From Methanospirillum stamsii (GTDB taxonomy: Archaea; Halobacteriota; Methanomicrobia; Methanomicrobiales; Methanospirillaceae), in assembly GCF_003173335.1 (NCBI RefSeq), contig NZ_QGMZ01000011.1, positions 62,001-126,000 on the forward strand: 64,000 nucleotides of DNA, written 5' to 3'. Shown piece after piece: positions 1-8,286 of the stretch. The position numbers were made by a program, and so were the translations under genes. A model generated the notes under the pieces. The model did no database searches, was not told the DNA's origin, and worked only from the letters and a program-made list of their open reading frames with translations. The stretch's first letter is position 1. Each line of letters starts with the position of its first letter.

Positions 1-1
1 G

Positions 2-439
2 AAAATTCTTTCCAGTTCAATAAGAGCAGAAGATGTAACTGAAGAATATATCGACCTTGTTGCGCAAAAAAATTCTCTTTCGAATCAACTTGAACAATAT
101 AACCGGTTACTGGTTAAAGGACAAAATGTATCTGAAATTCTTGAAGTTCAAAAAGAAATTGAACGTGTTCAGGTTCAACTTGATCGAATTGTGGGTCGAA
201 TGAAATACCTTGATAATAGGACTTCATTTTCCACAATTACTATAAATCTTTTAGAGCCTGCACAGGTTGAAACACCATCAGGTTATTCTATTCCAGAAGT
301 TATCAGCGAGGGGATAGAAGGGTTTTTTAATACCGTAGTATGGCTATTCATTGTAATTCTTACTCTTTTACCTCTCATTCTGGTTGGAGGGGCAGGGTTT
401 TTTGTATTCAAAAGATGGAAAAAGAACCGGATATCATAA
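2..439 (+). CDS. DUF4349-like membrane protein, C-terminal part (5' truncated by window edge)
   Basis: The reading frame is open from the first bases of the window, so the gene begins outside it. The visible 145 residues hold a charged coiled-coil-like stretch with regular leucines, then a VSEILEVQKEIERVQ segment and a short beta-rich part (STITINLLEP), then one strong transmembrane helix and a basic tail (KRWKKNRIS). This order matches the C-terminal half of DUF4349 proteins, which carry a periplasmic or extracellular coiled coil followed by a membrane anchor. The function of that family is not established. The stop overlaps an inverted repeat at 425-445. Confidence 0.65.
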   Translation, partial: KILSSSIRAEDVTEEYIDLVAQKNSLSNQLEQYNRLLVKGQNVSEILEVQKEIERVQVQLDRIVGRMKYLDNRTSFSTITINLLEPAQVETPSGYSIPEVISEGIEGFFNTVVWLFIVILTLLPLILVGGAGFFVFKRWKKNRIS

Positions 440-445
440 CCGGTT
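425..445 (+). terminator. Possible terminator hairpin after the DUF4349 gene
   Basis: AACCGG at 425-430 is complementary to CCGGTT at 440-445 around a 9-base loop that contains the stop codon, and an A/T run follows. It could end the upstream transcript, but it also lies next to the pyrC promoter region and could be an operator. Only the inverted repeat is seen; the role is inferred. Confidence 0.3.
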
Positions 446-461
446 AAAAATTTTAAATATA
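444..461 (+). promoter_or_regulatory. TATA-like promoter of pyrC
   Basis: An AT tract (TTAAAAATTTTAAATATA) lies 12-29 bases before the pyrC ATG at 473. No Shine-Dalgarno-like motif precedes that ATG, so a leaderless or nearly leaderless transcript is plausible. This rests on base composition and spacing only. Confidence 0.4.
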
Positions 462-472
462 TGGTATAAAAT

Positions 473-1810
473 ATGATCTCCGAGCATAACAATCTGGTTT
501 TACGGGATGTATTAATTCCAGGCGGAAGGATTGCGGATATTACCATTGAAAATGGAATTGTTACCCATATTGGATCTTCTGAAAATTGTAATGATAATAT
601 AGCCTGTAAAGGAAAAATTGTTCTACCTGCAGGAACCGATGTTCACGTTCATATGAGGGACGGTCCCCAGCATGAGAAAGAGACTTGGAAAACCGGAACG
701 AAAAGTGCTCTTGCAGGGGGAATTACCGTTGTTATTGACCAGCCAAATACCATCCCTCCTTTAACTACCCCGGACCGGATAAAGGATCGGGTTAAACTTG
801 CTCACGAACAGGCCTTTTGCAGATTTGCGATAAACGGAGCTGTAACTGCTGATACAGATTTGGCTGGAATATGGAAAGAAGGGGTCTTTGCCTTTGGCGA
901 AACATTCGCTGCAGCTTCCAGTTATGGAGAAGCAATTGACAAAACTACCCTGCAAAATGCAATGACCCGGATTTCTGCCTGGGATGGACTCATGACCATT
1001 CATGCAGAACAGGTAACTGATGGAGTAGATGATACCCTTATCTCTCATGATTTACTGAGATCTGAAAATGGAGAAAAAGAATCAGTATTGAGTGTTATTC
1101 AGCAGAATAAATCTAAATGCAGACTTCATTTTTGTCATCTCTCCTCACCTCTTGCAATAGACGCAATTTCCGCAAATGCAGCAACAATTGAAGTGACTCC
1201 TCATCACCTTTTCCTTTCCCGGGATCTTTTTTCTCCCGATGATACCAGAGGAAAAGTAAATCCTCCTCTCAGATCAGAAAAAACCAGAAAATCATTATTT
1301 TCTTATTGGGATAGGATACAGATTATCGCTTCAGATCATGCCCCTCACACTGCCAAAGAAAAAAATCAGGCATTTCATCAGGCACCTTCTGGTATTCCAG
1401 GTATAGAGACAATGATACCTCTGCTCATGGGTTGGTATCATGAAAAGAAAATACCACTAACAGAAATAATTGAAAAAACTTCTTTCAACCCTTCACAAAT
1501 GTTAGGAATAAAAAGTGCAGGGTTTTCACCTGGTTGTAGGGCTGACTTCGCAATTTATCCAGATGAAGTAACAAAAATTGAATCTGAATCCCTTCACAGT
1601 GCCGCGAACTGGACTCCTTATGAGGGTATGACTGCCATTTTTCCTGAAAAAACAATTCTGGGAGGTATGGTTGTATTTAATGAAGGAGATTTTTATAAAA
1701 TGCATAAAACTGAAATAAATAATAATACAGATCCTTTTACATCGGTTCTGAATAATAACCCATCACTATGGATCCCAGGAAGAGGTTATAATCTCATAGA
1801 ACATATGTAG
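473..1810 (+). CDS. pyrC: Dihydroorotase
   Basis: This 445-residue protein is an amidohydrolase that cyclises carbamoyl aspartate to dihydroorotate in pyrimidine synthesis in the cytosol. The metal-binding motif DVHVHMRDG (about residues 57-65) is followed by the family's QPNTIPPLT segment, then HAEQ, a CHLSS/TPHHL region with further metal-ligand histidines, and ASDHAPHT near residue 287. Length and motif order fit the long type I dihydroorotases. The start ATG at 473 sits just after a TATA-like tract. pyrE lies about 5 kb downstream at 7080, so the two pyrimidine genes are near but not in one operon. Confidence 0.93.
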   Translation: MISEHNNLVLRDVLIPGGRIADITIENGIVTHIGSSENCNDNIACKGKIVLPAGTDVHVHMRDGPQHEKETWKTGTKSALAGGITVVIDQPNTIPPLTTPDRIKDRVKLAHEQAFCRFAINGAVTADTDLAGIWKEGVFAFGETFAAASSYGEAIDKTTLQNAMTRISAWDGLMTIHAEQVTDGVDDTLISHDLLRSENGEKESVLSVIQQNKSKCRLHFCHLSSPLAIDAISANAATIEVTPHHLFLSRDLFSPDDTRGKVNPPLRSEKTRKSLFSYWDRIQIIASDHAPHTAKEKNQAFHQAPSGIPGIETMIPLLMGWYHEKKIPLTEIIEKTSFNPSQMLGIKSAGFSPGCRADFAIYPDEVTKIESESLHSAANWTPYEGMTAIFPEKTILGGMVVFNEGDFYKMHKTEINNNTDPFTSVLNNNPSLWIPGRGYNLIEHM

Positions 1811-1826
1811 TAGGAGTGCCTTCTCC

Positions 1827-1900
1827 TCGTTTCCATAGGTCCCCGGGTGATACGATGAGGAATCATAGAGTGATCCATGGGACAACCCGGAAACGGTACA
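1827..1900 (+). ncRNA. Candidate H/ACA guide RNA hairpin 1
   Basis: The flanks 1827-1834 (TCGTTTCC) and 1889-1896 (GGAAACGG) form a lower stem, and ACA follows at 1898-1900. An upper stem pairs 1839-1843 with 1879-1883. Between the stems is an open pocket (1835-1838 and 1884-1888) whose top lies 14 bases before the ACA, as in archaeal pseudouridylation guides. The apical part has GG-TGA at 1846-1850 facing TGAT-CC at 1871-1876, which looks like a kink-turn, capped by ATGA-GGAA-TCAT. The region has no convincing ORF. The rRNA target was not identified. Confidence 0.5.
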
Positions 1901-1912
1901 AATTTATGGCAC

Positions 1913-1989
1913 CGCCTGGCTGAGGGCGTTTAATAGGTGAAGAACGGCAAAAGCCACTTGTGATCCATATTTGTTAGTGCCAGGCGACA
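1913..1989 (+). ncRNA. Candidate H/ACA guide RNA hairpin 2
   Basis: A perfect 8-pair lower stem joins 1913-1920 (CGCCTGGC) and 1979-1986 (GCCAGGCG), and ACA follows directly at 1987-1989, the hallmark of archaeal H/ACA RNAs. An AT-rich upper stem (about 1932-1937 with 1965-1971) leaves an internal pocket whose top is 15 bases from the ACA. The apical half repeats the pattern of hairpin 1: GGTGA at 1936-1940 facing GTGATCCAT at 1960-1968, with a GGC-AAAA-GCC cap. The two hairpins are 12 bases apart and may belong to one two-hairpin transcript. Confidence 0.58.
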
Positions 1990-2121
1990 ATCATTCATAA
2001 AGTCTTGTTTTTTACGATTCATTGTTTATCACAATGTGCAATGTTTATCCTTTTTTAATATCTGTTTAACAACAAAATTTTGTTTCCTTAAGAGAACAAA
2101 ATATAAGATGGGTGATTCAAT

Positions 2122-2454
2122 CTGACATTATCATCATCGGATATAGAGAAAACAATACAAGATACTGATGATGGAATTATTTTTAGCATTGAGGTTACAA
2201 CCAACTCAAAAAATCCCGGATTCCCAATTGGATTTAATATATGGAGAAATGCTTTTGGTATTGCAGTAAAAGCATCGCCAATTGAAGGAAAAGCAAATAA
2301 GGATATTATCGCGCTCATTGCTGAAACACTTAAAATACAGAAAAATACTGTAACTATTATTTCAGGCCATACTTCTACGATTAAGAAGGTGAAAATTTCC
2401 GGAATATCGCGTGAAGATATTTTAACCCTCTTTCAAAAAGCTGAAAGAGATTAA
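2122..2454 (+). CDS. DUF167 (YggU/UPF0235) protein, apparent CTG start
   Basis: The frame gives about 110 residues with the DUF167 signature: the strand FGIAVKASP, then the EGKANKDIIALIAE helix and ISGHTSTIKKVKISG. The family is small, widespread and of uncertain function. The frame is closed upstream by TGA at 2113-2115 and has no ATG, GTG or TTG before the conserved domain. CTG at 2122 lies 5 bases after GGGTGAT (2110-2116), which matches an archaeal Shine-Dalgarno core, so I place the start there. A start-codon change or a weak non-canonical start are the alternatives. Confidence 0.75.
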   Translation: MTLSSSDIEKTIQDTDDGIIFSIEVTTNSKNPGFPIGFNIWRNAFGIAVKASPIEGKANKDIIALIAETLKIQKNTVTIISGHTSTIKKVKISGISREDILTLFQKAERD

Positions 2455-2547
2455 AACCCAGAACCCGGATACCAATACTTATATAGTTTCTGGTAGATGA
2501 ATCTCCGGTACATATGATTCATTTTATTATTAGTGGAGGGTTTTTGA

Positions 2548-3825
2548 GTGTATGAACAGGATACTACTAAATATCGTATTCATCTGGCTGTCCAGACAGA
2601 CGGGGTGGTAGACCGTTCAGACGTTGTTGGAGCAATTTTTGGTCAGATCGAAGGATTACTGGGTTCGGAACTGGAACTAAGAGAACTCCAGAGGCAAGGA
2701 AAACTCGGACGAATTGATGTGAAAGTATCAAGTAAACTGGGTAAATCTTTAGGAGAAATTATCATTCCAACATCAATTGACAGAGCGGAAACAGCCATCC
2801 TTGCTGCATCCATGGAGACAATAACCAGAGTCGGCCCCTGTACATCAGAAATTTCGGTAATTCAAATTGAAGATGTAAGAATAACGAAGAGAACACAGAT
2901 AATTGAGCGTGCAAAAGTATTACTTTTAGAATTTGAAGAACCAGGTATTGATCCGGAATCTTTAATTGATGCCGTTCGGGAAAGTCAACGAATAGAGAAA
3001 ATTGCAACAATTGGACTGGATAATGTTCCCGCAGGGCCAAATGTTCTGTTATCAGATGCAATTATAGTCGTTGAAGGAAGAGCAGATGTGATAAACCTTC
3101 TCAAATCCGGTATCAAAAATGCAGTTGCTGTAGAAGGGACAAGTATCCCAAAGACTATCATTGACATGTGCAGGAAAAAAACTACAACCGCATTTTTTGA
3201 TGGAGACAGGGGGGGAGACTTAATCTTACGTGAACTCCTGGAAGTCACTGAGATTGATTTTGTAGCATACCCTCCCAGGGGAGAATCGGTTGAAGATTTA
3301 ACCAGAAAAGAGATAATAAAAGCACTCAGGAATAAAGTTCCAATTGAATATGTTCAGGAAGATAGAATCGCTGAATACCTGGCATCTCATAATGAACAAA
3401 AAGTTGTAGAGTTCAGAAATTATCCTGAACAAAAAGAACAACCATTACCGGTAGAAGATAATACTGAATTAGAAAGTCCAGTAGAAATTCTTACTGAAGA
3501 AGAAAAAATTCAGGAAAAACCGGATGATATCATTCCAGAAGAGCGTCCAAGAACTGTTTTCGCCCATATCAGAGAAGTCAGGAATAATGGAACTGCGAGA
3601 TTTATTGGTCCGGAAGGAGAGAAAATTGTTGAGATGCAGGCAGGAGAGATTGAAGATTCAATTGACATACAAGGGAAAACCATTGAAGGACTGGTAATTG
3701 ATCAGGAAGTAAACCAACAACTTCTGGATCTTGTATCCCTGCAAGGTATCAGGTATCTTGCTGCACCCGCATTTACGGGCATAGTAAGGACGCCTGCAAC
3801 ATTGCGACTGATCCCATTTAAATAA
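2548..3825 (+). CDS. dnaG: Archaeal DnaG-type primase
   Basis: This 425-residue protein is the archaeal DnaG homologue, a TOPRIM-domain protein that can make primers and is also found with the archaeal exosome. The N-terminal part ([24 protein letters not shown]) is typical of the archaeal group. The TOPRIM core lies at about residues 165-250, with the catalytic Glu in IIVVEGRAD (near residue 176) and the Asp motif FFDGDRGG (near 218). The region 285-345 is acidic and low in complexity, before a conserved C-terminal block. The start is GTG, 8 bases after GTGGAGGGT. A TATA-like CTTATATAG lies near 2476. Confidence 0.92.
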   Translation: MYEQDTTKYRIHLAVQTDGVVDRSDVVGAIFGQIEGLLGSELELRELQRQGKLGRIDVKVSSKLGKSLGEIIIPTSIDRAETAILAASMETITRVGPCTSEISVIQIEDVRITKRTQIIERAKVLLLEFEEPGIDPESLIDAVRESQRIEKIATIGLDNVPAGPNVLLSDAIIVVEGRADVINLLKSGIKNAVAVEGTSIPKTIIDMCRKKTTTAFFDGDRGGDLILRELLEVTEIDFVAYPPRGESVEDLTRKEIIKALRNKVPIEYVQEDRIAEYLASHNEQKVVEFRNYPEQKEQPLPVEDNTELESPVEILTEEEKIQEKPDDIIPEERPRTVFAHIREVRNNGTARFIGPEGEKIVEMQAGEIEDSIDIQGKTIEGLVIDQEVNQQLLDLVSLQGIRYLAAPAFTGIVRTPATLRLIPFK

Positions 3826-3884
3826 CACCGACCATCCTATTTTTTTTTATAGATCTCTCACCAAACAAATAGTGGAGATACAGT

Positions 3885-4169
3885 GTGCATAAAGAAGAAC
3901 TGATATCACTTCATACTATGCTCTCGGATGTCCGAGTTTACCTGCAGGAACAAAACCCGGAAGCTGATTTTTCTGAATATGATGCTTTGGAAATAACTCC
4001 CTCTCAAAGTCATCGGAGTAAAGTAGAGCATAAATATGCAATATTCGTGCTTGGAAATGCTATTGCAAAAGCAATGCGAGAAGTAGATAATCCATCTGCT
4101 GCCCGGATGGCTGATAGAATGCATGAACTTGCAGAAAGAACATTAAAAGAAATAGAAATGGGTGCCTGA
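3885..4169 (+). CDS. UPF0058 family protein
   Basis: The 94-residue helical protein starts MHKEELISLHTMLSDVR and matches the archaeal UPF0058 family in length and in its conserved core (HRSKVEHKYAIFVLGNAIAK). The function is not known to me. The start is GTG, with GTGGAGA about 6 bases upstream. It follows dnaG on the same strand with a 59-base gap that contains a T-run at 3840-3850, so it may have its own promoter. Confidence 0.75.
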   Translation: MHKEELISLHTMLSDVRVYLQEQNPEADFSEYDALEITPSQSHRSKVEHKYAIFVLGNAIAKAMREVDNPSAARMADRMHELAERTLKEIEMGA

Positions 4170-4184
4170 AAAGGCACTTTGTTC

Positions 4185-4967
4185 TTATTTTACCTGTGAT
4201 ATCAGGTATTCTGCAAGAAATTTCGGGATTGGCGCCTGCATACAATGCCAGTTTGGTGTTCCGTTGACTTCCAGAACCGTATATGATCCATTATAACACA
4301 AGAGGTCAACACCACCATAATCTACTCCTACACATTTCGCTGCCTGTACTGCAATTCTTTCCATTTCTTCAGGTATCTCAATAGCGAAGCCACAACCTCC
4401 CTGATGAATATTATGGGTAAGGTGATCAGAGACACGCATAATTGCTCCAACAGCCCGATTGCCTATAACAAAAACGCGAAAGTCTCTATCATTTGGTATA
4501 TATTCCTGTAGATAGTAGGGCGGATCTCCAAGATCATTCAACTTTTCAACCAGGTGAATTCCAACTCCATCAAATCCATACACCGGCTTTGATACAGCCC
4601 GGGAGAATTTTTTTATAAAATTCCCTGCTATAATTTTCGATTCAGTAAAAAATGTTTTAGGTGTAGGAACGTTATTTTTTATCAATAATGCTGAAGTCAT
4701 CACCTTACTGGCACAGGTAACAATTGCCTCAGGAGAATTTATAATCCGGTTTTTAAGTGAAAGAGCCTGCAATGATTCAAAGTTGTGTCCATTCTGCCTT
4801 ATACCACAAATCCAGATAGTTTCATTAGATAAATCATCAGAAAAAGGATCAATTGCTTCAAGGAACCGAACCTTATAGGGATATCCCATTCGGTCCAGTT
4901 CATCCATGACCATCCGGGTTGAATTATCTGAGGGTATGTCAGTTGGTTTAGGAATAATTGTTAGCAT
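4185..4967 (-). CDS. RimK-like ATP-grasp glutamate ligase (MptN/CofF group)
   Basis: The 260-residue protein has the ATP-grasp core: VSKPVYGFDGVGIHLVEK (nucleotide binding), LQEYIPNDRDFRVFVIGN, and the magnesium site VLEVNGTPNW near the C-terminus. In methanogens such ligases add glutamate to tetrahydromethanopterin (MptN) or coenzyme F420 (CofF); the sequence alone does not tell me which. It lies 16 bases after the tes gene on the same strand and is probably co-transcribed with it. It is slightly shorter than most RimK proteins, but all ATP-grasp blocks are present. Confidence 0.72.
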   Translation of the reverse strand: MLTIIPKPTDIPSDNSTRMVMDELDRMGYPYKVRFLEAIDPFSDDLSNETIWICGIRQNGHNFESLQALSLKNRIINSPEAIVTCASKVMTSALLIKNNVPTPKTFFTESKIIAGNFIKKFSRAVSKPVYGFDGVGIHLVEKLNDLGDPPYYLQEYIPNDRDFRVFVIGNRAVGAIMRVSDHLTHNIHQGGCGFAIEIPEEMERIAVQAAKCVGVDYGGVDLLCYNGSYTVLEVNGTPNWHCMQAPIPKFLAEYLISQVK

Positions 4968-4983
4968 AAATAAAAAATGAAAA

Positions 4984-6483
4984 TTAATCTAACGGCTGAC
5001 TATATTTTTTCCACACTTGTTCTCTGAAAACCGGGCCACTGTTATAGGAACAGAATGGAATTAATGTTCCATCTGGTGTTGCATAATGTATACAACATCT
5101 GCTCACTCGTTCGATATCATAATTATAATTATCCATAAAATGCATCATTCCAATAAAAAGTGCATTCCAATGGAATTCTCTAAGAGAATCAAAATTATGT
5201 GTAATAAGTGCCTTTCCAAGACTGGTCCAGAGTTCTTTTCCTCCCTCTTCACTCTTTTTGATAGAGGAATAGAGTTCCTTAATACCGTTTATTGCAACCA
5301 TCTTCCGGCTAATTGGCCCCGCGGAGGAAAGTTGTGATGTCAGACGGTCTATTGATTCAAAAAATGCATCAACATCTATCATCCGGTTAATCGGAACAAT
5401 TTTTTTATCTCTGACAAATACGTAAGTAGCTGCACCACAATGTTGATGTGCAGTAAACCGTAACTGTGGTTTTCCCGTGTATGCTTCAACAAAATCACTG
5501 ATTGGAACAACACAAGGTACCGGATAGAAATCTTCCTTTTCTACTTCTCTTTTAGTTTGTGATTCTATTCTATCGAGTAATTCAGGAATCGTAATTCTCT
5601 CACGGGTAATATCTTCAAGGGAAGCTGCTCCGGTAAATGAAACCGGCTGGAAATTTACTCCCCTGATGACATCAATGTTTTCAGCTGCAAATCTGACAAT
5701 GTCACCAAGCTCATGATCATTTTTCCCTTTGATAATTGTGGGAACAAGAACAATTCCCTGTTTAGCTTTTCTCAGGTTTTCAATTGCCTTTAGATCATGG
5801 GTTAATTTAAAATTTGTCTCCTTTGAAACACCATCAAAATGAAGATAAACAGTAGAAAGGCCGGATTGTCTTAATTTTAAAGCAAATTCCGGATCTTTGG
5901 CAATCAAAATACCATTTGTTGCAAGTTGTACCTGCATGAAACCCATAGATTTGGCCAAAGCAATAATCTCAAAGAGATCTTCCCTGAGCGTTGGTTCCCC
6001 ACCTGCAAACTGAACTGCTGGAGCAGGAGTTGGCTTTTCTGAACGAAGCAGTTCAAGCATGGATTTAACCTGCTCAAAAGTGGGTTCGTAAATATAACCA
6101 CACGCACGTGCATTGGCAAAACAGAAATCACAATTAAGATTGCATCGGTTTGTTAAATCGATATTCGCAAGCAATGTTGTAGATTTATGGTTATTACAAA
6201 GACCACAGTCAAAAGGACATGTGCTATTATCACGAATAACCTGGGGGTTACTCACACCATTCCCTTTAATATCAAAGTCTTCATATCTGCGCCATGCCTC
6301 GGCATCATCCCAGTACAAATACGAAAAGAATCCATGATCAGGACAGGTCCTATCAATATACACCTTTCCGTTTTTTTCCACAATCTCTGCTTCCAGTATT
6401 TTTTTACAAATTGGACAGAGACTTTTCGTTTTCTTGAGGAGTATACTATCACCACCAATTGGTATTTCCATACCCTGAACCAT
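4984..6483 (-). CDS. tes: Radical SAM tetraether lipid synthase (Tes)
   Basis: This radical SAM enzyme of about 499 residues resembles the archaeal tetraether lipid synthases (MJ0619 group), which join archaeol phytanyl chains into membrane-spanning tetraethers. The N-terminus has a cysteine-rich part (LCPICKK, RTCPDHGFF), then TCPFDCGLCNN, and the radical SAM motif CNLNCDFC. SAM-binding features follow (QFAGGEPTLRED). A late CCIHYATPDGTLIPFC holds extra cysteines for auxiliary iron-sulfur clusters. I place the start at 6483 (MVQGMEIP) or 6471, because the longer frame to 6798 runs antisense through carS. The gene faces carS, another enzyme of lipid synthesis. Confidence 0.82.
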   Translation of the reverse strand: MVQGMEIPIGGDSILLKKTKSLCPICKKILEAEIVEKNGKVYIDRTCPDHGFFSYLYWDDAEAWRRYEDFDIKGNGVSNPQVIRDNSTCPFDCGLCNNHKSTTLLANIDLTNRCNLNCDFCFANARACGYIYEPTFEQVKSMLELLRSEKPTPAPAVQFAGGEPTLREDLFEIIALAKSMGFMQVQLATNGILIAKDPEFALKLRQSGLSTVYLHFDGVSKETNFKLTHDLKAIENLRKAKQGIVLVPTIIKGKNDHELGDIVRFAAENIDVIRGVNFQPVSFTGAASLEDITRERITIPELLDRIESQTKREVEKEDFYPVPCVVPISDFVEAYTGKPQLRFTAHQHCGAATYVFVRDKKIVPINRMIDVDAFFESIDRLTSQLSSAGPISRKMVAINGIKELYSSIKKSEEGGKELWTSLGKALITHNFDSLREFHWNALFIGMMHFMDNYNYDIERVSRCCIHYATPDGTLIPFCSYNSGPVFREQVWKKYSQPLD

Positions 6484-6522
6484 CTTCTGCTCATATGTAT
6501 GCAGAAACCTAACCTTATAGGT

Positions 6523-7086
6523 ATGGTGAATTTTGTATCTTTTGTCATAGAAGGAGCGGTTCTTATCGGCTCTGCAATATGGCTGATGCTGCCCGCGTAT
6601 CTTCCTAATAATATTGCAGCAATTGGAGGAGGGGGGACCCCCATAGATTTCGGCAAGAAATGGACAGATAATAAACGCATCTTTGGAGACGGAAAAACAA
6701 TACGGGGATTTATTTTGGGAGTGTTCGCAGGAATTCTGATTGGCTTTTGTCAAATATTTGCCGAGAATTCTGGAATGGTTCCCTGGTTTTTCCCTCATTC
6801 AATTATTGCAGTTATTACTCTCGCGTTTGGTTCATTATTAGGTGATATGATAAAAAGTTTTTTTAAACGACGAAAAGGGATTGAACGCGGGGGTGAATGG
6901 TTTCTTATAGACCAATATGATTTTGTGATAGGAGCTCTTTTGTTGACACTATTATGCGATCCTGAATGGATGATTAATACGATGAATTTTTCTTTATTAA
7001 TCACCATACTTGTAATAACTCCTCTTCTGCATCGAACAGTGAATATTATCGGGTATAAAATGGGACTGAAGAAGGTACCATGGTAA
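6523..7086 (+). CDS. carS: CDP-archaeol synthase
   Basis: The protein of about 187 residues is the integral membrane enzyme that activates the unsaturated archaetidic acid with CTP to give CDP-archaeol (formerly DUF46). The signature LPAYLPNNIAA-GGGTPIDFG lies near the N-terminus, followed by GDGKTIRGF and the RGGEWFLIDQYDFVIGA block, with four to five membrane helices. The frame is open back to 6187, but homologues start just before the first helix, so ATG at 6523 (or 6499) is preferred. The gene is divergent from tes with about 39 bases between starts and overlaps pyrE by 7 bases. Confidence 0.88.
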   Translation: MVNFVSFVIEGAVLIGSAIWLMLPAYLPNNIAAIGGGGTPIDFGKKWTDNKRIFGDGKTIRGFILGVFAGILIGFCQIFAENSGMVPWFFPHSIIAVITLAFGSLLGDMIKSFFKRRKGIERGGEWFLIDQYDFVIGALLLTLLCDPEWMINTMNFSLLITILVITPLLHRTVNIIGYKMGLKKVPW

Positions 7087-7598
7087 CACAAACATTAAAA
7101 GAGATGCTTATCTCTGCTGAAGCAATAAAATTTGGAGACTTTACTCTTGCTTCCGGGAAAAAAAGTTCAGTATACATAGATATCAAAAAAGCGATTACAA
7201 ATCCGGAGATACTAAAAAAGATTGCATCAGAAGTAATTGATATCGAAAATAATTTTGATGCTGTTGCCGGAGTCGCAGTCGGGGCTGTACCCCTTGCTGT
7301 ATCAGTATCACTTGCCTGTGGTAAACCCTATATAATTATTAGAAAGGAACAAAAGGGACACGGATTAGCAAGTCTTTTCATCGGAGAAGTATCTGGGAAA
7401 AAAATACTTCTGGTTGAAGATGTGACAACTTCAGGGGGATCTGCTATTTTTGGTATTGAACAGATAAGAAATGCTGGTGGGATCATAGAAAATGTGATTT
7501 CTGTCGTAGATCGAAATGAAGGAGCAACTGAAACAATGAATAAAATGGGAATCAACCTTGTTCCATTAGTCAGAATGGAAGAACTGATTCAAAACTGA
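7080..7598 (+). CDS. pyrE: Orotate phosphoribosyltransferase
   Basis: This 172-residue type I phosphoribosyltransferase forms OMP from orotate and PRPP. The PRPP-binding motif VLLVEDVTTSGGSA-type block appears as KILLVEDVTTSGGSAIFG, and the orotate/loop residues lie in IIRKEQKGHG. The length matches archaeal PyrE. The start overlaps the carS stop, which suggests translational coupling. The 3' end overlaps the convergent gene 7570-8061 by 29 bases. Confidence 0.92.
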   Translation: MVTQTLKEMLISAEAIKFGDFTLASGKKSSVYIDIKKAITNPEILKKIASEVIDIENNFDAVAGVAVGAVPLAVSVSLACGKPYIIIRKEQKGHGLASLFIGEVSGKKILLVEDVTTSGGSAIFGIEQIRNAGGIIENVISVVDRNEGATETMNKMGINLVPLVRMEELIQN

Positions 7599-8061
7599 TT
7601 TTACCTTTTTCTCTGGGGATAATATTTACCTGTGCATCATCAGTTATACCGGAAATAGTAACTCCATCTTCAGTTTTCTGAATAACAATTCCGGTCATTT
7701 TTTCTGAACCACAAAGTAGATGTTGTTCCGGATGAGTACCACGCTCAATTGAACAGTTAAGTTCAATCATATCACCAGCAGAAACTACCATCCTCAATCT
7801 TTTACTCCCGGGGTGATTCTTTGGTAGAACGATTAATGGTGAATGATATTCACGGATTAGTTCTAACAAAATTATTGCCTGACCGATATCTCCATCTTCA
7901 GGAGCTGATACAATTACCAGTTCACCATATTCCAGATATTGACAATATTCTTCAGAATACGTTTCAATAAAAAGAGTAAAAGGGCTGAGAACCCTCCCTA
8001 TGAGGATAAACGCATTCTCTTTACGAACACAAAGATATTCATCCGTGAACTTAAAAATCAT
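7570..8061 (-). CDS. Conserved-looking protein of unknown function (163 aa)
   Basis: I do not recognise this family. The 163-residue soluble protein has an alpha/beta first half (ELVIVSAPEDGDIGQAIILLELIREYHSPLIVLPK) followed by a beta-rich second half (MIELNCSIERGTHPEQH, GITDDAQVNIIPREKGK). It has no membrane segment or signal peptide. Its ATG overlaps the stop of the zinc-ribbon gene 8058-8213 in an ATGA arrangement, so the two are probably translated together. The last 29 bases lie over the 3' end of pyrE on the other strand. Confidence 0.6.
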   Translation of the reverse strand: MIFKFTDEYLCVRKENAFILIGRVLSPFTLFIETYSEEYCQYLEYGELVIVSAPEDGDIGQAIILLELIREYHSPLIVLPKNHPGSKRLRMVVSAGDMIELNCSIERGTHPEQHLLCGSEKMTGIVIQKTEDGVTISGITDDAQVNIIPREKGKISFESVLPF

Positions 8062-8213
8062 GCATCTTCAGTGCAATTATCTGAACCACAGGTGGGGCAG
8101 CGAATGTTTTTTCCGATAGTATTAAAACTACTGCCGCAATCCTTACACTTATAACTTTTCGCTTTAAGCCCTTCATCAAAATCAATATCCACGGGTCCGC
8201 CAACGGTGCACAT
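8058..8213 (-). CDS. Small zinc-ribbon protein (51 aa)
   Basis: This short gene encodes 51 residues that begin MCTVGGPVDIDFDEG and carry a zinc ribbon, CKDC at residues 23-26 and CPTC at 39-42. The ATG at 8213 has a strong Shine-Dalgarno-like AGGTGAT 6 bases upstream, and the stop overlaps the next ATG (ATGA). This supports a real gene despite its size. Zinc ribbons of this type often act in transcription, translation or protein contacts, but no specific role can be given. Confidence 0.72.
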   Translation of the reverse strand: MCTVGGPVDIDFDEGLKAKSYKCKDCGSSFNTIGKNIRCPTCGSDNCTEDA

Positions 8214-8286
8214 GCTCTATCACCTGATAGAATACTCTTCCTGCATAGTAATAAAACCGATCATCTTTCTATGAAAAAAAAGATAA

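Noticed and set aside
1811-2060. SRP RNA or RNase P RNA in the pyrC downstream gap
   Set aside because: The conserved SRP helix 8 loop and the RNase P GAGGAAAGUCC-type core are not present, whereas both hairpins fit H/ACA RNAs.
2088-2318. Minus-strand ORF of 76 residues
   Set aside because: It lies over the DUF167 gene, which has clear family motifs; the reverse frame has none.
6484-6798. 105-residue N-terminal extension of the Tes reading frame
   Set aside because: It runs antisense through the conserved start of carS and matches nothing in the Tes family, whose proteins begin near MEIPIGGDS.
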